Shown here piece by piece: positions 19,273 through 27,181 of a DNA stretch of 64,000 nt. A program made the translations under genes and the position numbers. The notes beneath the pieces are model-generated. The model did no database searches, was not told the DNA's origin, and saw only the letters and a list, made by a program, of their open reading frames with translations. The stretch's first letter is position 1. The number at the start of each line of letters is the position of its first letter. The stretch comes from PWXP01 sp040772845 (GTDB lineage: Bacteria > Planctomycetota > Planctomycetia > Pirellulales > Thermoguttaceae). The stretch spans positions 1,736,001-1,800,000 of the forward strand of contig JAXGXG010000001.1 in the NCBI GenBank assembly GCA_040772845.1, in the 5' to 3' direction.

Positions 19273-19332
19273 GTGATGTCTGGGCATGGGGGAGCGCGGC
19301 TCTCCCGTCTCTAGGTGCAAGCGGTGCCGAGG

Positions 19333-19390
19333 TTGGAGTCCCGGCTGCCGCCGGAAATGGGAACGACCGCCTGAAGGCGGGACTGGGAAC
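19333..19390. repeat. GGAGTCCC palindromic element, copy 1
   Basis: Begins TTGGAGTCCCGGC, ends CGCCTGAAGGCGGGACTG, with the two arms inverted around GAAATGGGAA. A related copy is at 23359-23414. It sits between the full SNF2 gene and its duplicated tail. Confidence 0.6.
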
Positions 19391-19419
19391 CCACCTCGCT
19401 CTTGGCAACGGAAGGCGTG

Positions 19420-22317
19420 TCATGGAATGCTCCAACGAATGGTGAACAGGGGGGACAGCGAGCAGGCTTGCTGCAACTTCGCCTCAACCTTGCCGATCAG
19501 GTCCTCGCGTCGTGCGTCAATTTCGTCTTGGGCGGTGAAGAGTTCGCGTCGTTTGTTCGTGCGGCGGCGTTCAAGCTCGCGGATCTCCTTCTGGTGGGTC
19601 AGTTTGTCCTGCAACGATTGGGCAAGGGCCGACGCCCGGCGAAGCTCGCGTATCTCCCGGTCCAGGTCCTTGATCTCCGTCTCCAGCGATAGCTTGACGT
19701 CCTCGCTCCAACGGTAGAGCTTCTCCACCTCGGCGTCAAACCATTGGCTGTTCCGGGCCGCAAGTCCCTCCAGAAACGCCGCTTGGCGGGATGAAGTGGC
19801 GTCGGCAAGCATCGAACGCACTCCCTCCGCAACCGTCAGCGTCCCACGGCCGGTGCCGTTCACCGTGCCCGGCAGATCAAAAAACCGTCGGCAGGCCGTT
19901 TCCTCCAGCGGCTGCCCGTCGTCGGTCAATCCGACCAGAATCAGGGCGTCCTCACTGTCGAGCGACTCGACGGCAAGCCGAGAGCACGTGAGCCAGCCGC
20001 TTCGGCCGACCAGCGGCGTCAAGACGGCGATGTTCTTCCCGCTGCCTGCATAGTCGAAAACCACCTCGGCCGGCGGTGGATCGAGGGCCATGGCATGAGC
20101 CAGAAGCCGCTGGGCCAAGGGGTGGCCCACGCGGTACGTATTGGCGTCCTCGACGTTCTTGCCGAGCCGATAGGGCCCCGGATAGATCGTCTCGCCGGGG
20201 AACGGGTTGCGGGTGAGGTAGAAACTGTACCTGTCGCCGTCGAACCGGGCATCATCGGCCAGCAGGTACTGGGTCAACAGCCAAAGACGTTCATTGAAGC
20301 GGTCCAAGAGGCCGGCACTTTGGATGCGGACCTTTTCGATGACCTCCTGATCGAAGTTATCGAGCAGTTTCTCCCGAGCGTCGCGCTGGCCGGCGGCGAT
20401 TTCTTCATCGAGTTCGCGCTGGAGTTGGTCGAACTCGAATTGAATCTGCTCGGGCGTGCGGCATTCCTGGTAGATGGCGGCGATGCGCTTCTCGAAGTCG
20501 ACGCCCGACTCGATGGAACCCAGCACCTCGTCGCTCGCGCCGAATACGCCGCTGAAGAGTCGGAATTTTTCATCGAGTAGTTCGTACACCCGCTGGTCGG
20601 CCGCGTTGCCCTTGTTGAGGAAGTTGACCACGACGACGTCGAACTTCTGGCCATACCGGTGGCAGCGGCCGATGCGTTGCTCGATACGCTGGGGATTCCA
20701 CGGCAAGTCGTAGTTGACCACCAGGTTGCAGAACTGGAGGTTGATACCCTCGGCCGCCGCCTCGGTGGCGATCATGATGGCCGCCTCGTCGCGAAAGTAG
20801 TCCACCAGCGCGGCCCGCATGTCGGCGGCGGGCGAGCCGGAGACACGGTCGGTGCCGGCGTGTCGCTTGAGCCAAGCCTGATAGATGGCCTTCGACTTCG
20901 GGTCGGTATTCGTGCCGTTGAACACCATGACCTTGCCGTGAAACTCCGTCTGCTCCAGGATGCGGAACAGGTACTCTTGCGTGCGGCGCGACTCGGTGAA
21001 GATGAGGGCCTTCTGCTGGAGGGCGGAGCCAGCTTGGCCGTGCTTGGCCTGGGCGGCGGCATCGAAGCCGCGTCGCAGGGCGGTCAAGAGCACCTCGCCC
21101 TTGGAGTTCTTCACGATCGAGCGCGCTAGCACGTGGAACTCGCGGAGCCGGACCGTCTCTTGCCGCATTTCGGCAAGCTGCTCGGGCGTGTAGTGCGGCC
21201 GGTCCGGCTGGCCGTTGCCGTCTTCGTTCGGTTCCCATTCGTCGGCCAGTTCGTCGATGTCCTCCCAGTCGTCGGCCAGTTGCTCGGGCAGGACGTCTAC
21301 CTTCTCAGCCTGGGCGGCGGCCGTTTCGAGCTTGAGGGCCAAGCCGTTGAGCGTGTCGGAAATGGCGTAGGTGGACGACGCCAGGAGCTTCCGCAGAATG
21401 AGCGTCATCAGGGAGCGTTGGCTGGCCGGAAGGGCATAGAGAGTGGGCTGTCGGAGGTACTCGGAAACCACGTCGTAGAGCCGCTGTTCCTCGGGCGTGG
21501 GAATGAACTCCTGCACGAGTGCGTGGCGGTTGGTATATTTCACGTACTCCAAAACCTGCTTGCGAAGGGTCCGCTTGCAGATGGGGCTGAGCCGCTGCTT
21601 CAGGTCGGTGAAGTCGTCCTCGTTGTTCAGGCGGGTGAAGCGGGCGCGGTAGGCATTCAGGTCGCCGAACGTGTAGTCGTCAATGATGCTCACCAGCCCG
21701 TAGAGTTCCAGGAGCGAGTTTTGCAGCGGCGTGGCGGTCAACAGCACCTTGCGGAACGGGGCCACCGATTGCTTGATGGAGTTGGCGATTTTGTTCGTGG
21801 GCTTGTAGACGTTCCGAAGCCGATGGGCCTCGTCGATCACGACCAAATCCCACCGGGTCTGACGAACGTAAGGCTCCATCTTACGGGCGAACTGGTAGGA
21901 ACAGATAATAATCGCTTCCTGCTGGAACGGGTTCAGGTTGCCGGCCCGAATGGTCGCGTTGAAGGTGCGGGCCTCCAGAATGGACGACGGCAGGAAGAAC
22001 TTGTCGGCCAGCTCTTGGCCCCACTGCTTCCGCAGGTTGGCGGGCACGATGACCAGGATGCGGCGTCTTCCCTCCGCCCAGCTTTGGGCAATCAGCAGAC
22101 CGGCCTCGATGGTCTTGCCCAGGCCGACTTCGTCGGCAAGGATGGCGCCGCGGGCAAGCGGGTTGCGGAAGGCGAAGAGGGCGGCTTCCACTTGGTGTGG
22201 GTTGAGGTCAACCTGGGCATCGGAGAGAACCGAGGTAAGCCGTTCCACGCTGTCCGACGCGCAACGGCGCGTCAATTCATGCGCAATGTACTTCGCGTGA
22301 TACGGCGTGAGTCTCAT
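19420..22317 (-). CDS. SNF2/RapA-like DNA helicase, defence-island type
   Basis: Encodes 965 residues from the ATG at 22317; an in-frame ATG 15 codons earlier is possible. Motif I is DEVGLGKT (62-69) and motif II DEAH (162-165), followed by LLTATPLQNS. The C-terminal ATPase lobe has VNYDLPWNPQRIEQRIGRCH. The last 100 residues are a charged coiled coil (ELRRASALAQSLQDKLTHQK) ending PLFTIRW. Such helicases translocate on double-stranded DNA and are found in defence loci (for example DrmD in DISARM). The partner genes that define DISARM are not here. It is the first gene of the leftward block and probably drives or assists the downstream modules. Confidence 0.88.
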   Translation of the reverse strand: MRLTPYHAKYIAHELTRRCASDSVERLTSVLSDAQVDLNPHQVEAALFAFRNPLARGAILADEVGLGKTIEAGLLIAQSWAEGRRRILVIVPANLRKQWGQELADKFFLPSSILEARTFNATIRAGNLNPFQQEAIIICSYQFARKMEPYVRQTRWDLVVIDEAHRLRNVYKPTNKIANSIKQSVAPFRKVLLTATPLQNSLLELYGLVSIIDDYTFGDLNAYRARFTRLNNEDDFTDLKQRLSPICKRTLRKQVLEYVKYTNRHALVQEFIPTPEEQRLYDVVSEYLRQPTLYALPASQRSLMTLILRKLLASSTYAISDTLNGLALKLETAAAQAEKVDVLPEQLADDWEDIDELADEWEPNEDGNGQPDRPHYTPEQLAEMRQETVRLREFHVLARSIVKNSKGEVLLTALRRGFDAAAQAKHGQAGSALQQKALIFTESRRTQEYLFRILEQTEFHGKVMVFNGTNTDPKSKAIYQAWLKRHAGTDRVSGSPAADMRAALVDYFRDEAAIMIATEAAAEGINLQFCNLVVNYDLPWNPQRIEQRIGRCHRYGQKFDVVVVNFLNKGNAADQRVYELLDEKFRLFSGVFGASDEVLGSIESGVDFEKRIAAIYQECRTPEQIQFEFDQLQRELDEEIAAGQRDAREKLLDNFDQEVIEKVRIQSAGLLDRFNERLWLLTQYLLADDARFDGDRYSFYLTRNPFPGETIYPGPYRLGKNVEDANTYRVGHPLAQRLLAHAMALDPPPAEVVFDYAGSGKNIAVLTPLVGRSGWLTCSRLAVESLDSEDALILVGLTDDGQPLEETACRRFFDLPGTVNGTGRGTLTVAEGVRSMLADATSSRQAAFLEGLAARNSQWFDAEVEKLYRWSEDVKLSLETEIKDLDREIRELRRASALAQSLQDKLTHQKEIRELERRRTNKRRELFTAQDEIDARREDLIGKVEAKLQQACSLSPLFTIRWSIP

Positions 22318-22463
22318 GGCAACCGTGGAACTGGGCGATCCGTCTTCAGAGGGGCAAGCCAAGCTTCTATTATCGGTTTCCGGCGGTTGCTGTCAACGGT
22401 GCACCACCGAGGCGGTGTGCGGCAAGATTTCTGGGGGCAGAATTGCCTGACGCGTGGATGAAC

Positions 22464-22483
22464 CCGGATGCTGAGACATCCGG
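22464..22483. terminator. Short hairpin between helicase and DUF4258 pair
   Basis: CCGGATG and CATCCGG face each other around a six-base loop. It lies in the gene-free stretch 22318-22619, downstream of the small leftward pair and upstream of the helicase, so it may be a weak terminator for that pair. Nothing else stands out in that stretch. Confidence 0.3.
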
Positions 22484-22619
22484 AACCATCCATTCACCTA
22501 CGTCTTTTCACCACGGACTTGCACGTAGAAACGGAAGAGCCCAGAAAATCTTACGGCACACCCTGCGATGCCGGGCTGGGGACCTGCCTCCGCTGTTCGG
22601 CACGTTGCGGCCGCCCTCG

Positions 22620-22847
22620 TCAGGCCGGCTCCATGGCGGCGTAGACCCTTCCATGCCGGGTGAGCCATGGCAAGTCGCCTCGCTCGGCCCTTTCCTTCAC
22701 GTCGCGCAGAAACTCGACCGTCTCCGATTCGTAGCAAGGTTCGGACGGGTCGTCGGCCGGAACGACCATTTCGACCTCGACGGCCACCACATACTGCTTT
22801 GTCTGGATCAGCCTCGTCCGCTTGATTCTTTGGCCGGATATACGCAT
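22620..22847 (-). CDS. Small protein paired with the DUF4258 protein
   Basis: Encodes 75 residues from the ATG at 22847 (MRISGQRIKRTRLIQTKQYV). It has a beta-strand-rich start (VVAVEVEMVVP) followed by a helical, acidic part (SETVEFLRDVKERAERGDLP) and ends HGRVYAAMEPA. It starts two bases after the stop of the DUF4258 gene, so the two are surely one transcript. I do not recognise the family; the arrangement and size fit a two-gene toxin-antitoxin or stress pair. Confidence 0.6.
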   Translation of the reverse strand: MRISGQRIKRTRLIQTKQYVVAVEVEMVVPADDPSEPCYESETVEFLRDVKERAERGDLPWLTRHGRVYAAMEPA

Positions 22848-22849
22848 GG

Positions 22850-23134
22850 CTAACCTCCGTCGAAGAAATGAACCGTCACCAGTTTGGCAGCGCCCGTGTG
22901 GCGCAAGTAGGACCAAACGGCATTGAATTCGGTACCGTCTGGCAAGGTCTCTCGAACCTCAATGACCGGATTAGGCATGGCGCCGGGCCGCTGGGCCACC
23001 AGTTGGCCATCTTCCAGTCCAACCACTGCCTGCCACTCCATGATGCCACGCTCCTCCAATCGCTCGGAAGCATACTGCCCGACAACGTACTTGCCTTCCG
23101 CGACGAGTTGCCGTATCGTTCTGAACAAGCGCAT
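22850..23134 (-). CDS. DUF4258 family protein
   Basis: Encodes 94 residues from the ATG at 23134 (MRLFRTIRQLVAEGKYVVGQ). The block YASERLEERGIMEWQAVVGL and the later TLPDGTEFNAVWSYLR are typical of DUF4258, a fold related to RelE/BrnT-like small toxins. Family members often occur in two-gene operons with a partner. Function is unproven, and toxin activity is only inferred from the fold relationship. It lies upstream of the defence island on the same strand, a usual place for such pairs. Confidence 0.7.
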   Translation of the reverse strand: MRLFRTIRQLVAEGKYVVGQYASERLEERGIMEWQAVVGLEDGQLVAQRPGAMPNPVIEVRETLPDGTEFNAVWSYLRHTGAAKLVTVHFFDGG

Positions 23135-23358
23135 AGCTTGATTTCGCCGCTGTTGTTTACGGCCTCCCCAATTGGATATTCTGCCAAATCGGCACATGAG
23201 CGGGAAGAGGGCCAATTCCCTTCTTACATGAGCGGTTCGACATCCTGGCTCGGCCGACGGCCCATGGACTCGCTACGCGGCCAACCTCGACGCGAGCGGC
23301 AAGAGGCCCGATCCCCTACACTCAGGTCTTTCCGTTGCGGGGTGCGAATGGCAATTCG

Positions 23359-23414
23359 TTGGAGTCCCGCCTTCCACCGGAAAGGGAAAGAACGCCTGAA
23401 CGCGGCACTCCAAC
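23359..23414. repeat. GGAGTCCC palindromic element, copy 2
   Basis: Begins TTGGAGTCCCGCCTTC and ends GCGGCACTCCAAC, with a purine-rich centre GGAAAGGGAAAG. It shares arms and centre with the copy at 19333. It lies in the gap 23135-23462, in which I see no gene. Confidence 0.6.
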
Positions 23415-23440
23415 CACGCCGCTGCGTACCCAGAAACGTA

Positions 23441-23464
23441 AGGGCCGCATGGATTCGCGGCCCT
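23441..23464 (-). terminator. Hairpin across the bioA stop codon
   Basis: AGGGCCGC and GCGGCCCT form an eight-pair stem around an eight-base loop, overlapping the last bases of the bioA frame. It could end the leftward gat-bioA transcript, although no T-run follows. Confidence 0.4.
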
Positions 23465-24812
23465 AGGCCGTGGCCGCCTCGATGCCTGCCGCGGCGGCGG
23501 TGCAGATCTGATCGAGTTCGTCCAGCGTAATGGCCAGAGGCGGCATGAGGACGAGAACGTTGCCCAACGGCCGGAGCAGCACGCCATGTTTGCGGGCATG
23601 AAGACATGCGCGGATCCCGCGCTTCTCATCCCAAGGATAGGGCGTCAGCGGCGACCGCTCGCGCACCAGTTCTACGGCCCCGATCAGCCCGCACTGCCGG
23701 ACGAAACCGACGTGCGGATGCCGGGCCATGCGCGCCATGTGCGCCGCCAGGCGGTCGATCTTGGGCGGAAGCTGGGCAAGAGTCTGCTCTTCTTCAAAGA
23801 CATCGAGCGTGGCAAGCGCCGCGGCGGCGCCCAGCGGATTGCCGCCATAGGTGTGCCCATGGAAGAACGTCTTCCCCTCCGAATACTCGCCCAGAAACGC
23901 GTTCCATATCTCGCCCGTGGCGAGCGTGGCGGCCAGTGGCATGTAGCCGCCCGTGAGCCCTTTGGCCAGGCACAGGAAATCGGGCGCGACGCCCTCATTC
24001 TCGCAAGCGAACATCGTACCGGTTCGCCCCATGCCCACGGCCACCTCGTCGGCTATGAGCAGGACGTCGTACTTGCGCGTCAGTTCACGCACGCCACGCA
24101 GGTAGCCCGGCGGGTGGACGATCATGCCGGCCGCCGCCTGCACCAACGGCTCGATAATCATCGCGCCGATCCGCTGGTGGTTCTCTTCGAGCACCTGCTC
24201 CAGCTTGGCCAGATGATATGCTGCGAGTTCTCCGGGCGCGACTCCCTTCGGCGGCCGGGAGGCATCGGGCGAGGGCAGTCGCAATACGTCGAACAGCAAC
24301 GGCTGGAACATTGCATGGAATCGTTCGACGCCGCCCACACTCACACTTCCCAGCGTATCGCCGTGGTACGCATCGCCGAGCGCCAGGTAGACGCTCTTCT
24401 CGGGGCGCGGGTTGGCCCGCTGTCGCCAATACTGAAAGGCCATTTTCAGAGCCACTTCGACCGCCGTTGCGCCATCGTCGGAGAAGAACACGTGGCCGAG
24501 GCCTTCCGGGGCAAGATCGACCAGCCGGCGAGCCAGCTTGATGGTGGTCGAGTTGGACGAACCGAGGTTCGTCACGTGGGCCACGCGGTCGAGCTGATCG
24601 CGAATGGCCGCATCGATCCGCGGATGCCGATGCCCGTGGATATTGCACCACAGGCTACTCACGCCGTCGAGATAACGGTTGCCGTCGATATCGATGACGG
24701 TACACCCTTCACCACCTTCGAGCAGCAGCGGTTCGTGCTCGGCCATCTGCGTGAACGCATGCCAAACGAGCGTACGGTCCCAGGTTTCCAGTTCTTTTCG
24801 CGATGGTTGCAT
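23463..24812 (-). CDS. bioA: Adenosylmethionine-8-amino-7-oxononanoate aminotransferase
   Basis: Encodes 449 residues of a class III PLP aminotransferase. BioA features are the N-terminal VWHAFTQMAEHEPLLLEGGE, the substrate region VSSLWCNIHGHRHP, the PLP-binding VFFSDDGATAVEVALKMAFQ and DEVAVGMGRTGTMFACE. The Schiff-base lysine is in CLAKGLTGGYMPLA. It transfers an amino group from S-adenosylmethionine to make diaminopelargonate in biotin synthesis. GAGAGGAAAG stands directly before the ATG at 24812. No other biotin gene is in view. It is the last gene after gatCAB and a SAM hydrolase-type gene. Confidence 0.93.
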   Translation of the reverse strand: MQPSRKELETWDRTLVWHAFTQMAEHEPLLLEGGEGCTVIDIDGNRYLDGVSSLWCNIHGHRHPRIDAAIRDQLDRVAHVTNLGSSNSTTIKLARRLVDLAPEGLGHVFFSDDGATAVEVALKMAFQYWRQRANPRPEKSVYLALGDAYHGDTLGSVSVGGVERFHAMFQPLLFDVLRLPSPDASRPPKGVAPGELAAYHLAKLEQVLEENHQRIGAMIIEPLVQAAAGMIVHPPGYLRGVRELTRKYDVLLIADEVAVGMGRTGTMFACENEGVAPDFLCLAKGLTGGYMPLAATLATGEIWNAFLGEYSEGKTFFHGHTYGGNPLGAAAALATLDVFEEEQTLAQLPPKIDRLAAHMARMARHPHVGFVRQCGLIGAVELVRERSPLTPYPWDEKRGIRACLHARKHGVLLRPLGNVLVLMPPLAITLDELDQICTAAAAGIEAATA

Positions 24813-24882
24813 CTTTCCTCTCGAAAAACGAAGCAAGCGCGACTGCCGCCGCCCTGCCCTCCCCTGCCCTGTTTGCGGCAGT

Positions 24883-25668
24883 CTATTCCCAAGCGACAAT
24901 CACAAGGGCGCCGACGTCGATGCCGAGCCGCCGCGCGGCATTGTCGCCCACAACGGCAAGCTCCAGTTGGCCACTGGAGCCGATCAGGGCCACGAGCGTT
25001 CCCGGCGGCTGCTCCGCATACGTTCGATAAATGCCGAAGGTCTCGTAAATGTTGCAGATAATGCAGGCGCGCTCGTCCGTAGGGCGTCCGGCAAGCATAT
25101 CCACCGAGATATTGGTCACCAGGTTTCCGAACGAATCCACCTGCTCCACGGCCCCTTCCACCCGCCGCTGATCGCGGTGCACCGTCAGCCAGGAAATGGT
25201 CACCAACTGCGGGTGCGGCGCGCCGAGCCGTTCCGGCGGCACGCCACAAGCCAGGTGGGCCGCCACGGGCGCCATGATATCGCGGCCGTGGAACGTATGG
25301 GACACCTCGGGCAGCCAGAACTCCCGTTCGGTAAGCCGGATGAGTTGCTCCGGCGGGTTGCGTTCCGCCAGGCGGCTGAGAAGCCCGTTGTCCGGCGCAA
25401 TGAACTGCTGCCCGCCCATCCGGGCGTACACAATGGCCCGATCGGTCCCCACACCCGGATCGACAACGGCCACGTGGATCGTATCTTTCGGAAACCGCGG
25501 GCAGACGGAATCCAGCACAACGGCGGCATAGCGCACATCCTGGGCTGGCACGTCGTGCGTCAGGTCGACGATGGTAGCCGCCGGATCGATCGACAGGATG
25601 ACGCCTTTCATGGCCGCCACGTACGGGCTGCCGGTTCCGAAGTCCGTCGTTAGCGTGATGATGCTCAC
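24883..25668 (-). CDS. SAM hydroxide adenosyltransferase (DUF62 family)
   Basis: Encodes 261 residues. It opens with VSIITLTTDFG, the hallmark of the DUF62/fluorinase superfamily, followed by VDLTHDVPAQDV, VVDPGVGTDRAIVYAR, PDNGLLSRLAE, HTFHGRDIMAPVAAHLA and VDSFGNLVTNIS. The conserved Asp, Arg and His used to activate water are in these blocks. Known members split SAM into adenosine and methionine. The chlorinase and fluorinase insertions that hold halide are not obvious. I chose the GTG at 25668 because AGGAG lies seven bases before it and the family starts with this strand; the earlier ATG at 25719 would overlap the gatB end. Confidence 0.9.
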   Translation of the reverse strand: MSIITLTTDFGTGSPYVAAMKGVILSIDPAATIVDLTHDVPAQDVRYAAVVLDSVCPRFPKDTIHVAVVDPGVGTDRAIVYARMGGQQFIAPDNGLLSRLAERNPPEQLIRLTEREFWLPEVSHTFHGRDIMAPVAAHLACGVPPERLGAPHPQLVTISWLTVHRDQRRVEGAVEQVDSFGNLVTNISVDMLAGRPTDERACIICNIYETFGIYRTYAEQPPGTLVALIGSSGQLELAVVGDNAARRLGIDVGALVIVAWE

Positions 25669-25705
25669 AACCTGGCTCCTTCCGGTTCCATTGTCGCAAA
25701 ATGGC

Positions 25706-27181
25706 TCACATCGCCGCAATCAACTCCAGGCACACCTGCTTCACGCGTCCCGGATCGACGTTCGGGTTGCTCTTCTTGGCCTGCCCGATGAGCGAACCGA
25801 CCGCCTTCTCCTTGCCCTCCTTCACTTGCGCAACGACCTTCGGATTGGCTTCCAGCAGTTCTCGGCAGAGCGATTCAAGGTCGGAATCGTCGACCTTCTC
25901 GATGCCCAGCCGTTGCATCGCCTGCCCGGCGGAACCGCCGCACTCGACCATCTCGGCCAGGACCTCGCGGCCGCGGCTCGTGGTCAGGTCTCCGGCGGCA
26001 ACGGTCTTCAGCAGATCGGCCAGATCGCCGGCCGATACGGGATACGCATCGATCGACGCCTCGCGCTCGTTCAGCCAGCGGAGTACATCCTGCTGAATCC
26101 AATTGCCGGCCGCCTTCCCGTCGCCGCAGGCATCGGCCACCGCAAGATAGTAATCGACCAGCGGGCGTCCCTGGTTCACCAGCACATCGGCATCGTACGG
26201 CGTAATGCCATGGGCGGCTTCGAGCCGAGCGCGGAGCGCCGCAGGCAGTTCGCCCAGCGATGCGCGGATCGTCGCGACTTCCTGCTCGGTCACAATCAAC
26301 GGCACCAGATCCGGATCCGGGAAGTATCGGTAGTCGCTCGACTCCTCCTTGGCCCGCTGCTGGTAGGTTACCTGCCGGCCTTCGTCCCAGCCGCGCGTGG
26401 TCTTGTGCCCGCCGGCGCCGCCCATGACAAGGCCCTGCTCCCGCCACTGCCGGTACTGCCGCTCGGCTTCATAGGCCAAGGCCCGCTCGACCGCGCGGAA
26501 GCTGTTCATGTTCTTCACTTCGACAATGGGCGTCGCAATGGTCCCATCGGACGTATCGACGTGCAGGTTGATGTTGGCATCGACCCGCAGGGAGCCTTCC
26601 TGCATATTGCAGTCGCTCACGCCCAGGTAGCCCAGCAGCAGTTTCAGTTCGGTCAGATAGGCGCGTGCCTCGGCGGGACTGGCCATGTCGGGCTCGCTCA
26701 CGATTTCCAGCAAGGGCGTGCCGGTACGGTTCAGGTCGATGCGGCTATCGGCCTTGCCGACCGCTTCGTCGTGCATGCTCTTGCCGGCGTCTTCCTCCAG
26801 GTGCGCGCGGATAATGCGGACGCGTTTCGGGGCGAAGACGCCCTTCGGGTCGCTGATTTCCAGCCAGCCGTCCCGGCTCAGCGGCAGGTCGTACTGGCTG
26901 ATCTGATATCCCTTGGGCAGATCCGGATAGAAGTACTGCTTCCGGTCCCACTTGGTGAATCGGGGGATCGTGCAGTTGAGCGCCACGGCCGTGCGGAGCG
27001 AGAGCCGCACCGCCTCGCGATTCATCACCGGCAGCGAACCGGGCATGCCGATGCACACCGGACACGTTTGCGTATTGGGCGGCGCGCCGAACTGCGTACT
27101 GCACCCGCAGAACAGCTTGCTCCGGGTGAGCAACTGCACGTGTACTTCCAACCCGATGACAATCCGATACGGTTCGCTCAT
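25706..27181 (-). CDS. gatB: Aspartyl/glutamyl-tRNA amidotransferase subunit B
   Basis: Encodes 491 residues. The start IVIGLEVHVQLLTRSKLFC, the zinc-binding cysteine cluster FCGCSTQ...TCPVC, then KWDRKQYFYPDLPKGYQISQ are GatB signatures. The last 150 residues form the helical and YqeY-like tail that holds the tRNA. With GatA and GatC it converts Glu-tRNA(Gln) or Asp-tRNA(Asn) to the amidated form, which bacteria lacking the direct synthetase need. The ATG overlaps the gatA stop by four bases (ATGA), showing translational coupling. Length is normal. Confidence 0.97.
   Translation of the reverse strand: MSEPYRIVIGLEVHVQLLTRSKLFCGCSTQFGAPPNTQTCPVCIGMPGSLPVMNREAVRLSLRTAVALNCTIPRFTKWDRKQYFYPDLPKGYQISQYDLPLSRDGWLEISDPKGVFAPKRVRIIRAHLEEDAGKSMHDEAVGKADSRIDLNRTGTPLLEIVSEPDMASPAEARAYLTELKLLLGYLGVSDCNMQEGSLRVDANINLHVDTSDGTIATPIVEVKNMNSFRAVERALAYEAERQYRQWREQGLVMGGAGGHKTTRGWDEGRQVTYQQRAKEESSDYRYFPDPDLVPLIVTEQEVATIRASLGELPAALRARLEAAHGITPYDADVLVNQGRPLVDYYLAVADACGDGKAAGNWIQQDVLRWLNEREASIDAYPVSAGDLADLLKTVAAGDLTTSRGREVLAEMVECGGSAGQAMQRLGIEKVDDSDLESLCRELLEANPKVVAQVKEGKEKAVGSLIGQAKKSNPNVDPGRVKQVCLELIAAM

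Noticed and set aside
19118..19435. 105-codon minus-strand frame starting MEHSMTRLPL
   Set aside because: It joins a palindromic element and the frameshifted helicase-tail copy; not a real gene.
11189..22317. DISARM, BREX or Gabija assignment for the island
   Set aside because: No DrmA/DrmB/DrmC, no PglX/BrxC/PglZ and no UvrD-like GajB were found; only single parts are shared.
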